Origin: Pseudomonadota bacterium
GTDB taxonomy: Bacteria; Pseudomonadota; Gammaproteobacteria; Steroidobacterales; Steroidobacteraceae
Assembly (NCBI GenBank): GCA_037200975.1
Contig: JBBCGI010000001.1
Span: 4,585,653-4,649,652 of the forward strand
Direction of reading: 5' to 3'
DNA length: 64,000 nt
Shown piece after piece: positions 51,572 through 60,890 of the stretch. Positions within the stretch are counted from its first letter, which is position 1. Each line of letters starts with the position of its first letter. A model generated the notes under the pieces. The model saw only the letters and a program-made list of their open reading frames with translations, was not told the origin of the DNA and did not search any database. The translations under genes and the position numbers were made by a program.

Positions 51572-52528
51572 CTATCCCGCCACCGCCACGCGTGGTGCAT
51601 TCATGTCGACGTAGTCGAGCCAGCCGTACTTGTCCTGCGTCTTGCCTTGCACGAGGCCGAAGTAGGCCGCCTGGATTTTCGCGGTGACGGGGCCGCGTTT
51701 GCCGTTGCCGATCTGGATGGCGTCCACAGAGCGGATCGCAGCCACTTCGGTGGCCGTGCCGGTGAAGAACAACTCGTCGGCGATGTAGAGCAACTCGCGC
51801 GGCACGGCCATCTCGCGCACTTCGATGCCGAACTCCTTCGCCAGTGTGATCACCGTGTGGCGCGTGAGGCCGCCGAGCAGCGAATGCGCCAGGCCCGGGG
51901 TGTAGATCACGTCGTCTTTCACGATGAACAGGTTCTCACCGGCACCTTCGCTCACCGTGCCGTCCGACGACAATCCGATGCCCTCGACGAAGCCGAGGCG
52001 TTTCGCCTCCAGGCCGATCAACTGGCTCGATAGATAGTTGCCGCCGGCCTTGGCCATGGCGGGAATCGTATTCGGCGCGACGCGCTGCCACGACGACACG
52101 CAGACGTCGACCCCTTCGTCTTCCGCGGCGCCGAGATACTTGCCCCACTCCCAGCCGGCGATCGCCACTTCGATGGGCGGATCGATCTTCGGCACCACAC
52201 CCGCCTCGCCGTACCCACGGAAGGCGACGGGCCGCAGGTACGCGCCGCGCGCCAAGCCGTTCTGCGCGATCACTTCGCGGCAGGCATGGTTGATCTGGTC
52301 TTCGCTGAACGGGATGTTCATGCGGTAGATCTTCGCGGAGTCGAACAACCGGTGCGTGTGATCCTTGAGCCGGAAAATGGCGGGACCGCGCGGCGTTTCG
52401 TAGGCGCGCACGCCTTCGAACACCGATGAGCCGTAGTGCAGCGCATGCGACAACACGTGCACGGTCGCCTTTTCCCAGGGAACCAGCTTGCCGTTGAACC
52501 AGATGTATTTCGTTGCGGGTATGGGCAT
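51572..52528 (-). CDS. ilvE: Branched-chain amino acid aminotransferase
   Basis: This 318-residue class IV PLP aminotransferase performs the last step for valine, isoleucine and leucine. It has YIWFNGKLVPWEKA, HALHYGSSVFEGVRAY, the PLP lysine in PAMAKAGGNYLSSQLI, GTVSEGAGENLFIVKD and FFTGTATEVAAIRSVD. The start is ATG 52528, 15 bp after leuA. The C-terminus ends just before the REP cluster. Confidence 0.93.
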   Translation of the reverse strand: MPIPATKYIWFNGKLVPWEKATVHVLSHALHYGSSVFEGVRAYETPRGPAIFRLKDHTHRLFDSAKIYRMNIPFSEDQINHACREVIAQNGLARGAYLRPVAFRGYGEAGVVPKIDPPIEVAIAGWEWGKYLGAAEDEGVDVCVSSWQRVAPNTIPAMAKAGGNYLSSQLIGLEAKRLGFVEGIGLSSDGTVSEGAGENLFIVKDDVIYTPGLAHSLLGGLTRHTVITLAKEFGIEVREMAVPRELLYIADELFFTGTATEVAAIRSVDAIQIGNGKRGPVTAKIQAAYFGLVQGKTQDKYGWLDYVDMNAPRVAVAG

Positions 52529-52543
52529 GACAGATGACTCCGT

Positions 52544-54121
52544 TTAAACCGCGGCCTGCGCAATCTGCGCGGCGCCGGTCCGTTCCTCTCGCGTGCGTTG
52601 CAAATTCGCCTGCGAGAGTTCGATTCGATTGATCACTTCGAGGAAAGCCTGGGTGGCGGACTCGACGATGTTGGTTGACACGCTCGAGCCCCGATAAGTG
52701 CGCGCATTGTACTCCACGTACACCAGCGCCTCGCCTTGCGCGTCTTCACCGGCCGACACGCTGCGAACTTCGAACTTGCGCAGTACGACCTGCACTCCGG
52801 TAGCGCGTTCGATCGCTTTCAGTGCAGCGTCCACCGGGCCGTCGCCCGTGGCACGCATTTCAATCTCGCGCCCGTCGCTGTGACGCAGCGTGACGGTTGC
52901 CTCCGCCTTGTTGGCATCGGAGGCGGTGCGCAGGTTCGACAGCGACCACGGCCCCACCGCGCTGTGTTCCGCCTGCAGGACCAGCGCCTCGATGTCGCCG
53001 TCGTACAGCTCCTTCTTCCTGTCCGCCAGCGCCTTGAACTCCTCGAACACGCGCGCGAATTCGACGTCGTCGAGTTCGAAACCCAGTTCGCGAACGCGCT
53101 CGCGCAGCGCATGGCGGCCGCTGTGTTTGCCGAGCACCAATGACGAGCGCGACAGACCGACATCCTGCGGACGCATGATCTCGTAGGTGCTGTGATGCTT
53201 GAGCATGCCGTGCTGATGAATGCCGGATTCGTGCGCGAAGGCGTTTTCGCCGACGATCGCCTTGTTGCGCGGAATCGGGACACCGACGATGTTCGCCAGC
53301 ATGCGCGAAGTCGGGTAGAGGCGAGTGGTGTCGATCTTGGTATCGAGATTGAAGAACGCATCGCGCGTCTTCAGCGCCATCACGACTTCTTCCAGCGAAC
53401 AGTTGCCGGCCCGTTCGCCGATGCCGTTGATCGTGCATTCGATTTGCCGCGCCCCCGCGACCACGGCGGTCAGGCTGTTGGCGACCGCCATGCCGAGATC
53501 GTCATGGCAATGCACCGACAGCCGGATCTTCTCGATGCCACGGACATTCTTGCGCAGGTAACGAAACAGCTCCGCGAATTCATCGGGCACCGTGTAACCG
53601 ACGGTGTCGGGAATGTTCACCGTGGTCGCGCCCGCGTCGATCACTGCTTCGACCACCTGCGTGAGGAAATCGAGCTCGGTGCGCGAAGCATCTTCCGGCG
53701 AGAACTCGACGTCGTCGCACAACTCGCGCGCGAACTTCACGCCTTCGACCGCCGCCTTGATGATCTCTTCCCGCGCCATGTTCAACTTGAACTGCCGGTG
53801 GATGGCGCTGGTCGCGAGGAACACGTGGATGCGGCGATTCGCCGCCGGCGCGATCGCCTTCGCGACGTGATTGATGTCGTCGCGGTGGCAACGCGCGAGG
53901 CCGCAGATGATCGGTCCCTGCACCTCGCGCGCCACCGCGTTCACACTCTCCCAGTCGCCACGCGAGGCGGCTGGAAAGCCCGCCTCGATGACGTCCACGC
54001 CCAGATCCGCCAGCGCGCGCGCCACCCGAAGCTTTTCGGGTTGCGCCATGCTGCAGCCCGGCGATTGCTCGCCATCGCGCAGCGTCGTGTCGAAGATCAT
54101 GACTCGTTCGCGCCGGGACAT
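52544..54121 (-). CDS. leuA: 2-isopropylmalate synthase
   Basis: This 525-residue enzyme is the first committed step to leucine. The catalytic barrel has IFDTTLRDGEQSPGC, SVHCHDDLGMAVANSL (metal-binding His) and GERAGNCSLEEVVMAL. A linker and the C-terminal LeuA regulatory domain (about 390-510) follow, consistent with feedback inhibition by leucine. The start is ATG 54121, 30 bp after ilvC. Confidence 0.94.
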   Translation of the reverse strand: MSRRERVMIFDTTLRDGEQSPGCSMAQPEKLRVARALADLGVDVIEAGFPAASRGDWESVNAVAREVQGPIICGLARCHRDDINHVAKAIAPAANRRIHVFLATSAIHRQFKLNMAREEIIKAAVEGVKFARELCDDVEFSPEDASRTELDFLTQVVEAVIDAGATTVNIPDTVGYTVPDEFAELFRYLRKNVRGIEKIRLSVHCHDDLGMAVANSLTAVVAGARQIECTINGIGERAGNCSLEEVVMALKTRDAFFNLDTKIDTTRLYPTSRMLANIVGVPIPRNKAIVGENAFAHESGIHQHGMLKHHSTYEIMRPQDVGLSRSSLVLGKHSGRHALRERVRELGFELDDVEFARVFEEFKALADRKKELYDGDIEALVLQAEHSAVGPWSLSNLRTASDANKAEATVTLRHSDGREIEMRATGDGPVDAALKAIERATGVQVVLRKFEVRSVSAGEDAQGEALVYVEYNARTYRGSSVSTNIVESATQAFLEVINRIELSQANLQRTREERTGAAQIAQAAV

Positions 54122-54151
54122 GGGTGTTACCTCGGTTTCAGGTCGAAGTTG

Positions 54152-55147
54152 TTAGCGGCCCTGCTCGAGCCACGGCATGCGAGCGCGCAGCTCGGCACCG
54201 ACCGATTCCAGCTGGTGGTCGAGATCGGCCTTCATGAGGCGGTTGTATTCCTTGCGGCCGCCGGCGTTCTCGGCGATCCACTGCTTGGCAAACTTGCCCT
54301 GCTGGATTTCCTTGAGGATCTTGCCCATCTCTTTCTTGGTCTTGTCGTTGATCACGCGCGGGCCGCGCGTCAGATCGCCGTACTTGGCCGTGTCGGAGAT
54401 GAACTTGTGCATCTTGGTGAGGCCGCCTTCGTGCAGCAGGTCGACGATGAGCTTGAGCTCGTGCAGGCACTCGTAGTACGCGACCTCGGGCTGATAACCC
54501 GCTTCGACCAGCGTTTCGAAACCCTTGAGCACGAGATCGCTCGTGCCGCCGCACAGCACGGCCTGTTCGCCGAACAGATCCGTCTCGGTCTCTTCCGCGA
54601 ACGTGGTCTCGAGCACGCCGCCGCGTGTACCGCCGATGCCGTGACCGTAGGCGAGGGCCTTGGCGAACGCCTTGCCGGTGGAATCCTGGTACACCGCGAT
54701 CAGCGACGGCACGCCGCGACCCTGCTGATACTGACGGCGCACGAGATCGCCGGGACCTTTTGGCGCGATCAGGACGACGTCCAGATCCTTGCGCGGCTTG
54801 ATCTGCTTGAAGTGGATGTTGAAGCCGTGGGCGAACAGCAGCGCGGCGCCTTTCTTGAGTGACTTCTCGACCGACTTGTACAGATCGGCCTGCGCCAGGT
54901 CCGGCACCAGCATGGCGACCAGGTCGGCACCGGCGGCGGCGTCATTCGGTTCGGCCACCTTGAGGCCGTCCTTCTTCGCCTTCTTCCAGCTCGCGCCGCC
55001 CTTGCGCACACCGACGACCACGTCGTGCCCGCTGTCGGCGAGGTTGAGCGCATGCGCGCGGCCCTGGCTGCCGTAGCCCAGGATGGCGATCCGGGCTTTC
55101 TTAAGCGCCTTCTTGTCTACGTCTTTGCCCGAGTACAACTTCGTCAT
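54152..55147 (-). CDS. ilvC: Ketol-acid reductoisomerase (class I)
   Basis: This 331-residue short-form KARI converts acetolactate or acetohydroxybutyrate to the dihydroxy acid. The nucleotide-binding [13 protein letters not shown] and GVRKGG are at the N-terminus. Metal-binding residues lie in [12 protein letters not shown] and the [14 protein letters not shown] helix. The ATG at 55147 follows GGAG; an ATG four codons upstream would remove that site. It is the first structural gene behind the attenuator. Confidence 0.95.
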   Translation of the reverse strand: MTKLYSGKDVDKKALKKARIAILGYGSQGRAHALNLADSGHDVVVGVRKGGASWKKAKKDGLKVAEPNDAAAGADLVAMLVPDLAQADLYKSVEKSLKKGAALLFAHGFNIHFKQIKPRKDLDVVLIAPKGPGDLVRRQYQQGRGVPSLIAVYQDSTGKAFAKALAYGHGIGGTRGGVLETTFAEETETDLFGEQAVLCGGTSDLVLKGFETLVEAGYQPEVAYYECLHELKLIVDLLHEGGLTKMHKFISDTAKYGDLTRGPRVINDKTKKEMGKILKEIQQGKFAKQWIAENAGGRKEYNRLMKADLDHQLESVGAELRARMPWLEQGR

Positions 55148-55175
55148 TGTCAGCTCCATTACAAACGTTCATAAG

Positions 55176-55215
55176 AAAAACCCCGCATCGGCTCAGTGGC
55201 CGGTGCGGGGTTTTT
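55176..55215 (-). terminator. Attenuator terminator ahead of ilvC
   Basis: On the minus strand the 16-nt arms AAAAACCCCGCACCGG and CCGATGCGGGGTTTTT pair with one G-T wobble around an 8-nt loop. The second arm ends in a U-tract, 28 nt before the ilvC start. Placed between the leader peptide and ilvC, it is a regulated terminator rather than an operon end. Confidence 0.88.
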
Positions 55216-55246
55216 GGTGAATAAGCTTGTCTCTAGTGTTGGCGAG

Positions 55247-55336
55247 TCAAGCAGGCGTCCCGCACCGGCTGTTGTCTGGCAACAGAAGGAGGGGAAGAAG
55301 TACTACGACGCCACGCGTAAGCGGGCGCGCCACCAT
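55247..55336 (-). CDS. Leader peptide of the ilv-leu operon
   Basis: This 29-codon open frame has the run VVVLLPLLLL, encoded by three Val and six Leu codons interrupted by one Pro. This is typical of leader peptides that sense valyl- and leucyl-tRNA. Its last codons contain CCGGTGCGGG (minus strand, 55268-55259), which is exactly complementary to CCCGCACCGG in the 5' arm of the terminator at 55176-55215. Stalling at the Val/Leu run would leave this antiterminator segment free, while finishing translation would cover it. Confidence 0.85.
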   Translation of the reverse strand: MVARPLTRGVVVLLPLLLLPDNSRCGTPA

Positions 55337-55393
55337 GGCGCTGCCGGAAATTGCGTCGAAATGTGAGCACTTGGCCTGCATACAATGCGCGCG

Positions 55394-55423
55394 ATAACAC
55401 CACGGGTGTTCGTCCATTGTCAA
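55394..55423 (-). promoter_or_regulatory. Probable promoter of the ilv-leu operon
   Basis: On the minus strand a perfect -35 TTGACA (55423-55418) and a TGTTAT -10-like hexamer (55399-55394) are 18 bp apart. Transcription would begin about 50 nt upstream of the leader peptide. The inverted repeat AACACC-acg-GGTGTT (55396-55410) overlaps the spacer and could be an operator. Confidence 0.55.
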
Positions 55424-55502
55424 CGTGAAACCCCGGTCGTCACGCATCTTCCGTCCCGCTTTGGATGCTCCATAGCGCCCTCAATCGCTTAAACTTTTTG
55501 CC

Positions 55503-56900
55503 GTGAGTTCCCACCTGCTCAATGAAGCCGAGGCCAGCGGCGCGAGACCCCTCTGGCTGGTTGGCGAGCAAGGTCTGCCCGCCTGGCTGGAATTGCAGAC
55601 CGCTGCGGTGCGTTCCTGGGTGCGGGCACAGCAGTTCGCTGCCGAGAAGCAGAAGTTGCTGCTAATCCCCACCGCCACGGGTGATTCGATTGCCGGCGCG
55701 GTGCTTGGTCTGGGTCCGACGCAGGAACTCAGTGAGCCCACCATCTGGACTTCGGCAGGGTTACCCGATCGACTGCCGCCCGGCCGCTACCGTTTCGCGG
55801 GCAGTTTCAGCGCGGTCGGCGCGACCCAGCTGACGCTGGGTTGGGAGTACGGCTCCTACCGTTTCAGCCGCTACCGGAAACCCGCCACTGAATTGCCCTC
55901 GCTGGTGACACCGGCCGGGGCCGATCTCGAATACGTGCGCCTCGCGAGCGAGTCGCTGAGCGAAGCGCGCGATCTCATCAATACGCCGGCTAACGACCTC
56001 GGACCGGCAGAGCTGGGCGAGGCAGTGCAACGCCTCGCGCTGCAGCATGAAGCGGAGTGCCGGATCCTGATCGGCGAAGAACTGCTGCGGCAGAACTATC
56101 CACTCATATATGAGGTGGGCAAGGGCAGCGCGCGGGAACCGCGGCTCATCGACATGCGCTGGGGAAAGAAAGGCGCGCCGCTGGTCACGCTGGTCGGCAA
56201 GGGCGTGTGCTTCGACACCGGTGGTCTCGACATCAAACCGTCGAGCGGCATGCTGCTCATGAAGAAGGACATGGGCGGTGCCGCGCTGGTGCTCGCGCTC
56301 GCGCGCATGTTGATGGGCGCGGACGCGCCCGTGCAGCTGCGCCTGCTGATTCCGGCGGTGGAGAACAGTGTCTCCGGCCGCTCTTTCCGGCCGAGCGACA
56401 TCATCCGCTCGCGCCAGGGCCTCACGGTGGAGATCGGCAACACGGATGCCGAAGGGCGCCTGGTGCTGGCGGACGCCCTGGCCGAAGCCGACCGGGAAAC
56501 GCCCGCGCTGCTGATCGACCTCGCGACGCTCACCGGCGCCGCGCGTGTCGCCCTTGGACCGGAACTGCCGGCTATCTACTCGACGCCGCCGGATCTGGCG
56601 GAGTCGCTGCGCCAGCTGGGCGAGCGCGAAGCGGATCCGATGTGGCCCATGCCGCTGTGGCCCGGCTACGAAGAAGACCTCGGCAGCCGCATCGCCGATC
56701 TCAACAACGTGTCGAATCATGCGTTCGCCGGCTCCATCATCGGCGCGTTGTTCCTCAAACGATTCGTCACGCGCACGCGCAACTGGTTACACGGCGACGT
56801 CTACGCGTGGAATACCAAGGAACGCCCGGGACGGCCGGTCGGGGCCGATCCGCACACGGTGCGCGCGTTGTACCGCCTGATCCGGCAGCGCTTTGGTTGA
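55503..56900 (+). CDS. Leucyl aminopeptidase family (M17)
   Basis: This 465-residue metallopeptidase removes N-terminal residues from peptides in the cytoplasm. The M17 signature NTDAEGRLVLADAL is present, with the metal-binding GKGVCFDTGGLDIKPSSGMLLMKKDMGGAA and catalytic Lys/Arg in these loops. The N-terminal domain is shorter than in PepA, closer to the PepB-like group. The start is GTG 55503. It is divergent from the ilv-leu promoter. Confidence 0.9.
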   Translation: MSSHLLNEAEASGARPLWLVGEQGLPAWLELQTAAVRSWVRAQQFAAEKQKLLLIPTATGDSIAGAVLGLGPTQELSEPTIWTSAGLPDRLPPGRYRFAGSFSAVGATQLTLGWEYGSYRFSRYRKPATELPSLVTPAGADLEYVRLASESLSEARDLINTPANDLGPAELGEAVQRLALQHEAECRILIGEELLRQNYPLIYEVGKGSAREPRLIDMRWGKKGAPLVTLVGKGVCFDTGGLDIKPSSGMLLMKKDMGGAALVLALARMLMGADAPVQLRLLIPAVENSVSGRSFRPSDIIRSRQGLTVEIGNTDAEGRLVLADALAEADRETPALLIDLATLTGAARVALGPELPAIYSTPPDLAESLRQLGEREADPMWPMPLWPGYEEDLGSRIADLNNVSNHAFAGSIIGALFLKRFVTRTRNWLHGDVYAWNTKERPGRPVGADPHTVRALYRLIRQRFG

Positions 56901-58227
56901 CAAGGCGCGTCCGGTTTCGCCGCGGTCGAAGCAGGCCGAATCGCTGACCGCGGAGGCGGCCTTCCGGCGCGAGATCGCACCCTGGGCTTTGTTAGGCCTG
57001 ACGCTCGGCCTGGTCGAAGGCGCGACCGCGGCGGTGTTGATCAAGAAGACCTTCATGCACGCGGCCTCGCCATGGATCGTCAATCTCGCCGTGGCGTTCG
57101 TGAGCGGGGCGCCCGCGTTGTCGAACGTAGTGAGCTTCGTGTGGGCGAATCTCGCGCATGGCCGCGCGCGCATCGGCCTCATGGTGGGTTTGCAGGCCGG
57201 CTTTGCGCTGCTCGTCGGATTGCTGGGGGTCGCGCCACACGCGCTTGCCGGCCTGGCGTTCGCCGTCGCGTCCATTCTCGTCGCGCGCGTCGTGTGGACC
57301 GGCATCCTGACGGTGCGCGCCGCGGTATGGAGCGCGAACTATCCGCGCACCGCGATCGGCCGATACACCGGGCGCATCGTCATCGTCAGTTCTCTGGCGG
57401 TGGCGCTGGCTGCCGGTTGCGCCGCGTGGGTGCTCGACACTGGCGTGATCGACTCGCGCTGGTTGTTTGGCGGCGGAGCCGTCGCCGGTCTCATCGCCGC
57501 ATGGCTGTATCGCGCCGCGCGTGTGCGGCGCGAATTCGTATTGCTGGCCGAAGAAAACGCCGTGATCGGGCGCAGCGAGCCGTTCAGCCTCGGCATGTTG
57601 TTCGAGATCCTGAAGAAGGACCCGCACTTCCGCGAATACATGTTCTGGATGGGCGTGTTCGGCGGCGGCAATCTGATGCTGACCTCGCAGCTGGTCGTCA
57701 TCTTCAGCGAGCACCTGCACCTGTCGGCGAGCTCGCAGATCGCCTTGCTATCGATCGTGCCGCTCGGCCTGTTGCCGCTGTTCGTGCCGTTCTGGGCGCG
57801 CATGTTCGACCAGGGTCACGTGGTCGAATACCGCGCCCGGCAGGGCTGGACGCTGGTGGCCGCGGTCGCGCTGCTGACCATCGGAACCTGGATCGCGTGG
57901 CTGCCGCTGTTGTGGATTGGCGCGGCGGTGCTGGCGTTCGCGTATGCCGGATCGAATCTCGGCTGGAATCTCGGGCACAATGACTTCGCCTCGGTGGGCC
58001 GCGCGCAGCACTACATGGGCGTGCACGTCACGCTGACCGGCGTGCGTGGCGCCATCGGGCCACCCGCCGGAATCCTGATCTACCAGTGGCTAGAGTCGTT
58101 GCGGCCGGGCCTGGGGATTTATTCGCTGGTGTTGCCGCTGGGTTTCGTGACCGTCGGCGCCGCGGGGTTTTCACACATGCGGCGCGTGATGCACGCGCAG
58201 GCACAGTCGACAGACGGTAATAGTTAG
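56893..58227 (+). CDS. MFS-like membrane transporter
   Basis: This 444-residue protein has about twelve hydrophobic segments in an MFS-like arrangement (APWALLGLTLGLVEGATAAVL, VRAAVWSANYPRTAIGRYTGRIV, FWMGVFGGGNLMLTSQLVVIF). No diagnostic substrate motif was recognised. The likely TTG start at 56893 overlaps the stop of the aminopeptidase gene, so the two may be coupled. It is followed 15 bp later by ilvD. Confidence 0.7.
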   Translation: MVDKARPVSPRSKQAESLTAEAAFRREIAPWALLGLTLGLVEGATAAVLIKKTFMHAASPWIVNLAVAFVSGAPALSNVVSFVWANLAHGRARIGLMVGLQAGFALLVGLLGVAPHALAGLAFAVASILVARVVWTGILTVRAAVWSANYPRTAIGRYTGRIVIVSSLAVALAAGCAAWVLDTGVIDSRWLFGGGAVAGLIAAWLYRAARVRREFVLLAEENAVIGRSEPFSLGMLFEILKKDPHFREYMFWMGVFGGGNLMLTSQLVVIFSEHLHLSASSQIALLSIVPLGLLPLFVPFWARMFDQGHVVEYRARQGWTLVAAVALLTIGTWIAWLPLLWIGAAVLAFAYAGSNLGWNLGHNDFASVGRAQHYMGVHVTLTGVRGAIGPPAGILIYQWLESLRPGLGIYSLVLPLGFVTVGAAGFSHMRRVMHAQAQSTDGNS

Positions 58228-58242
58228 TCAGAGGAAGGACAG

Positions 58243-59928
58243 ATGACGCGCAAGAAGAGTGGGGTGGTGGACCAGCGCAAGTATTCGCGCCTGGTGGTCG
58301 ATGGCGCCAAACAGACGCCGTCGCGCGCGATGCTGCGCGCGGTCGGATTCCAGGATGCGGATTTCCAGAAGCCGCAGATCGGTGTGGCCTCCACGTGGGC
58401 GAATCTCACGCCCTGCAACATGCACATCAACGAACTCGCCGCCGAAGCAATCGCGGGTGTGGATGCGGCGGGCGGCAAGGGCGTCCTGTTCAACACCATC
58501 ACGGTTTCGGACGGCATCTCGATGGGCTCGCCCGGCATGCGTTATTCGCTCGTGTCGCGCGAAGTGATCGCCGACTCGATCGAGACGGTGGTGGCCGCGG
58601 AGGGCTTCGATGGTTTCGTGGCGATCGGCGGCTGCGACAAGAACATCCCGGGATGCGCGATCGCGATCGCGCGCCTGAATCGTCCGGCGGTGTTCGTCTA
58701 TGGCGGCACGATCAGGCCGGGGCTCAAGCGGCGCGACATCGTGTCGGTATTCGAAGCGGTCGGCGGCCACGCCGCGGGCCGCGTCTCCGACGCGGAATTG
58801 CTCGACGTCGAACGCACGGCGATCCCCGGTCCCGGCAGCTGCGGCGGCATGTACACGGCCAACACGATGGCGTCGGCGATCGAAGCGCTCGGACTGTCGC
58901 TGCCTGACAGCTCCGCGCAGGAAGCGGTCGGTGGCGCGAAGCGCGACGATTGCCGGCGCGCGGGTGCCGCGGTCACCGAATTGATCCGCGCCGGCATCAC
59001 GCCGTCGCAGATCCTCACGAAGAAGGCTTTTGAAAATGCGATCACGGTCACGATCGCGCTGGGCGGCAGCACCAACGCGGTCCTGCACCTGCTCGCGATC
59101 GCGCACGCGGCGCGAGTCAGACTCGGACTACAGGACTTCACGCGTATCGGTAAACGCGTACCGCTGCTTGCCGACGTGCGTCCGAGCGGCAGGTACTTAA
59201 TGTCGGAGCTCATCGCAATCGGTGGAATCCAGCCCCTGATGAAACGTTTGCTCGACGCGGGTTTGTTGCACGGCGACTGCATGACAGTCACCGGCCGCAC
59301 GCTCGCGCAGAATCTGCGCGATGTCGCGGATTATCCGGCGGGGCAGGACATCGTTCGTCCACTCGACCAGCCGATCAAGAAGGACAGTCACCTGGTGGTG
59401 ATGTACGGCAACCTCGCGCCCGAAGGCGCGGTCGCAAAAATTTCCGGCAAGGAAGGATTGCGCTTCAATGGCACCGCTCGAGTTTTCGATGGCGAAGAGC
59501 GCGCGACTGCCGCGATCCTCGCAGGCAAGGTCAAGCCCGGTGACGTCGTCGTGATTCGCTACGAAGGGCCGCGCGGCGGTCCGGGCATGCGCGAGATGTT
59601 GAGTCCGACTGGCGCCATCATGGGCCGCGGCCTCGGCGGCAAAGTTGCGCTCATCACGGACGGAAGATTCTCCGGCGGCAGTCATGGCTTCGTGGTTGGA
59701 CATATATCTCCCGAGGCGGCGCTCGGCGGACCGATCGGCCTGATCCGGGACGGTGATCGCATCGCGATAGATGCGGTGAAACACACCGTGCAGCACGAAG
59801 TGAGCGCAGCGGAGCTGCGCAAACGCCGCGCGAAATGGAAAGCACCGAAGCCCTATGCGACGAAAGGCGTCTTGGCGAAGTACGCGCGGAATGTGTCAAG
59901 CGCGTCGCTTGGCGCGGTGACCGACTGA
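58243..59928 (+). CDS. ilvD: Dihydroxy-acid dehydratase
   Basis: This 561-residue Fe-S enzyme performs the third common step of valine and isoleucine synthesis. Cluster Cys residues are in [17 protein letters not shown] and [33 protein letters not shown] is the C-terminal signature. The ATG at 58243 follows GAGGAAG. It is separate from the ilvC-led operon, and no ilvB/ilvN acetolactate synthase genes are seen in the window. Confidence 0.94.
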   Translation: MTRKKSGVVDQRKYSRLVVDGAKQTPSRAMLRAVGFQDADFQKPQIGVASTWANLTPCNMHINELAAEAIAGVDAAGGKGVLFNTITVSDGISMGSPGMRYSLVSREVIADSIETVVAAEGFDGFVAIGGCDKNIPGCAIAIARLNRPAVFVYGGTIRPGLKRRDIVSVFEAVGGHAAGRVSDAELLDVERTAIPGPGSCGGMYTANTMASAIEALGLSLPDSSAQEAVGGAKRDDCRRAGAAVTELIRAGITPSQILTKKAFENAITVTIALGGSTNAVLHLLAIAHAARVRLGLQDFTRIGKRVPLLADVRPSGRYLMSELIAIGGIQPLMKRLLDAGLLHGDCMTVTGRTLAQNLRDVADYPAGQDIVRPLDQPIKKDSHLVVMYGNLAPEGAVAKISGKEGLRFNGTARVFDGEERATAAILAGKVKPGDVVVIRYEGPRGGPGMREMLSPTGAIMGRGLGGKVALITDGRFSGGSHGFVVGHISPEAALGGPIGLIRDGDRIAIDAVKHTVQHEVSAAELRKRRAKWKAPKPYATKGVLAKYARNVSSASLGAVTD

Positions 59929-60201
59929 ATGCAAAGTGAAAGGCACTTTCACATTCCGCATATTATTCGTGACGGACTCACAGACAGTTGTTGTCAGGCC
60001 CGCGTGGTGCGGTTACAGTTCGGCGGCTTCGGTCCGGCGCCGAAGCTAAAAAATGACGATGCGATTTTAAGAGTCATGCTCGCGCATAGGGAGCAGACTC
60101 GGGGACGGAACGAACGAACGGTTGCACTGGTCGGAAAGCTTAGTTACTTTCCGCCACCCCGTTCTACGCGCCGATAGTTTCACTCGCGACCACGGGAAAA
60201 C
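59929..60201. other. Intergenic region between ilvD and tonB
   Basis: This 273-bp stretch has no supported gene. It contains the perfect hairpin GTGAAAG-gca-CTTTCAC (59936-59952) 7 bp after the ilvD stop, without a T-tract, and presumably the promoter of the tonB cluster, which I could not place with confidence. Confidence 0.5.
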
Positions 60202-60831
60202 ATGGCCGCTTACGCACAAGACTCGAGCTTTTTCACCCGCCGCGGCATTGTTGTCGTGGCGATCACCGCTCTTCACATCCTCGTAGCCTGGGGATTCGCA
60301 ACCGGCTTGGCCCAAAAGGTCATCCACCTCGTTGCGCCTCCGATCCAGGCGGACATCGTCGAGGAGATCAAGAAAGAAGACGAACCACCACCGCCGCCGC
60401 CGCCAGAAATGGAGCGTCCGCCGGTTGAAGTGCCGCCTCCGGAAGTGTCGATCGACCTTCCAATGGAGACGAACACGACGGCGATCCAGGACGTGACTGA
60501 CCGTCCGGCACCGCCGGCACCGCCGCCGCCGCCGCGTATTGCGGGCGCACCCGCGAAAATGACGCGGCCGGTGAATCCGGAAGACTACTACCCGCCGGGT
60601 TCCATCCGCCGGGAAGAACAGGGCTCGCCGGTCGTCCAGGCCTGCGTGGGTCCAAATGGCCGTCTGCTGCGTGAGCCGGTGGTCACGGATACGTCAGGTT
60701 TCCCGGATCTCGACGGTGCCGCCGTCAAAGTCGCGAAGGCGACTCGCTACGCGGCCGCCACAGAGAACGGGACCGCGCTGCCGGAGTCGTGCATTAAATT
60801 CAAGGTCAAGTTCGTTCTCAAGAACAACTAG
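60202..60831 (+). CDS. tonB: TonB energy transducer
   Basis: This 209-residue inner-membrane protein carries proton-motive energy to outer-membrane receptors. One N-terminal membrane helix (about 15-35) is followed by a long Pro-rich spacer (EPPPPPPPEMERPP, APPAPPPPPR) spanning the periplasm and a C-terminal TonB domain (about 125-209, ACVGPNGRLLREPVV, AAVKVAKATRYAAA). It leads the tonB-exbB-exbD-exbD cluster. Confidence 0.92.
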   Translation: MAAYAQDSSFFTRRGIVVVAITALHILVAWGFATGLAQKVIHLVAPPIQADIVEEIKKEDEPPPPPPPEMERPPVEVPPPEVSIDLPMETNTTAIQDVTDRPAPPAPPPPPRIAGAPAKMTRPVNPEDYYPPGSIRREEQGSPVVQACVGPNGRLLREPVVTDTSGFPDLDGAAVKVAKATRYAAATENGTALPESCIKFKVKFVLKNN

Positions 60832-60845
60832 TCATTTACCGTGAT

Positions 60846-60864
60846 GCGGTGCCTCGAGCACCGC
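60846..60864 (+). other. Hairpin between tonB and exbB
   Basis: GCGGTGC (60846-60852) and GCACCGC (60858-60864) form a perfect 7-bp stem with a 5-nt loop, followed after five bases by TTTTT. It may be a weak terminator or processing site that sets the ratio of TonB to ExbB. Confidence 0.45.
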
Positions 60865-60890
60865 TTCGCATTTTTGTCATCGAGGAAATC

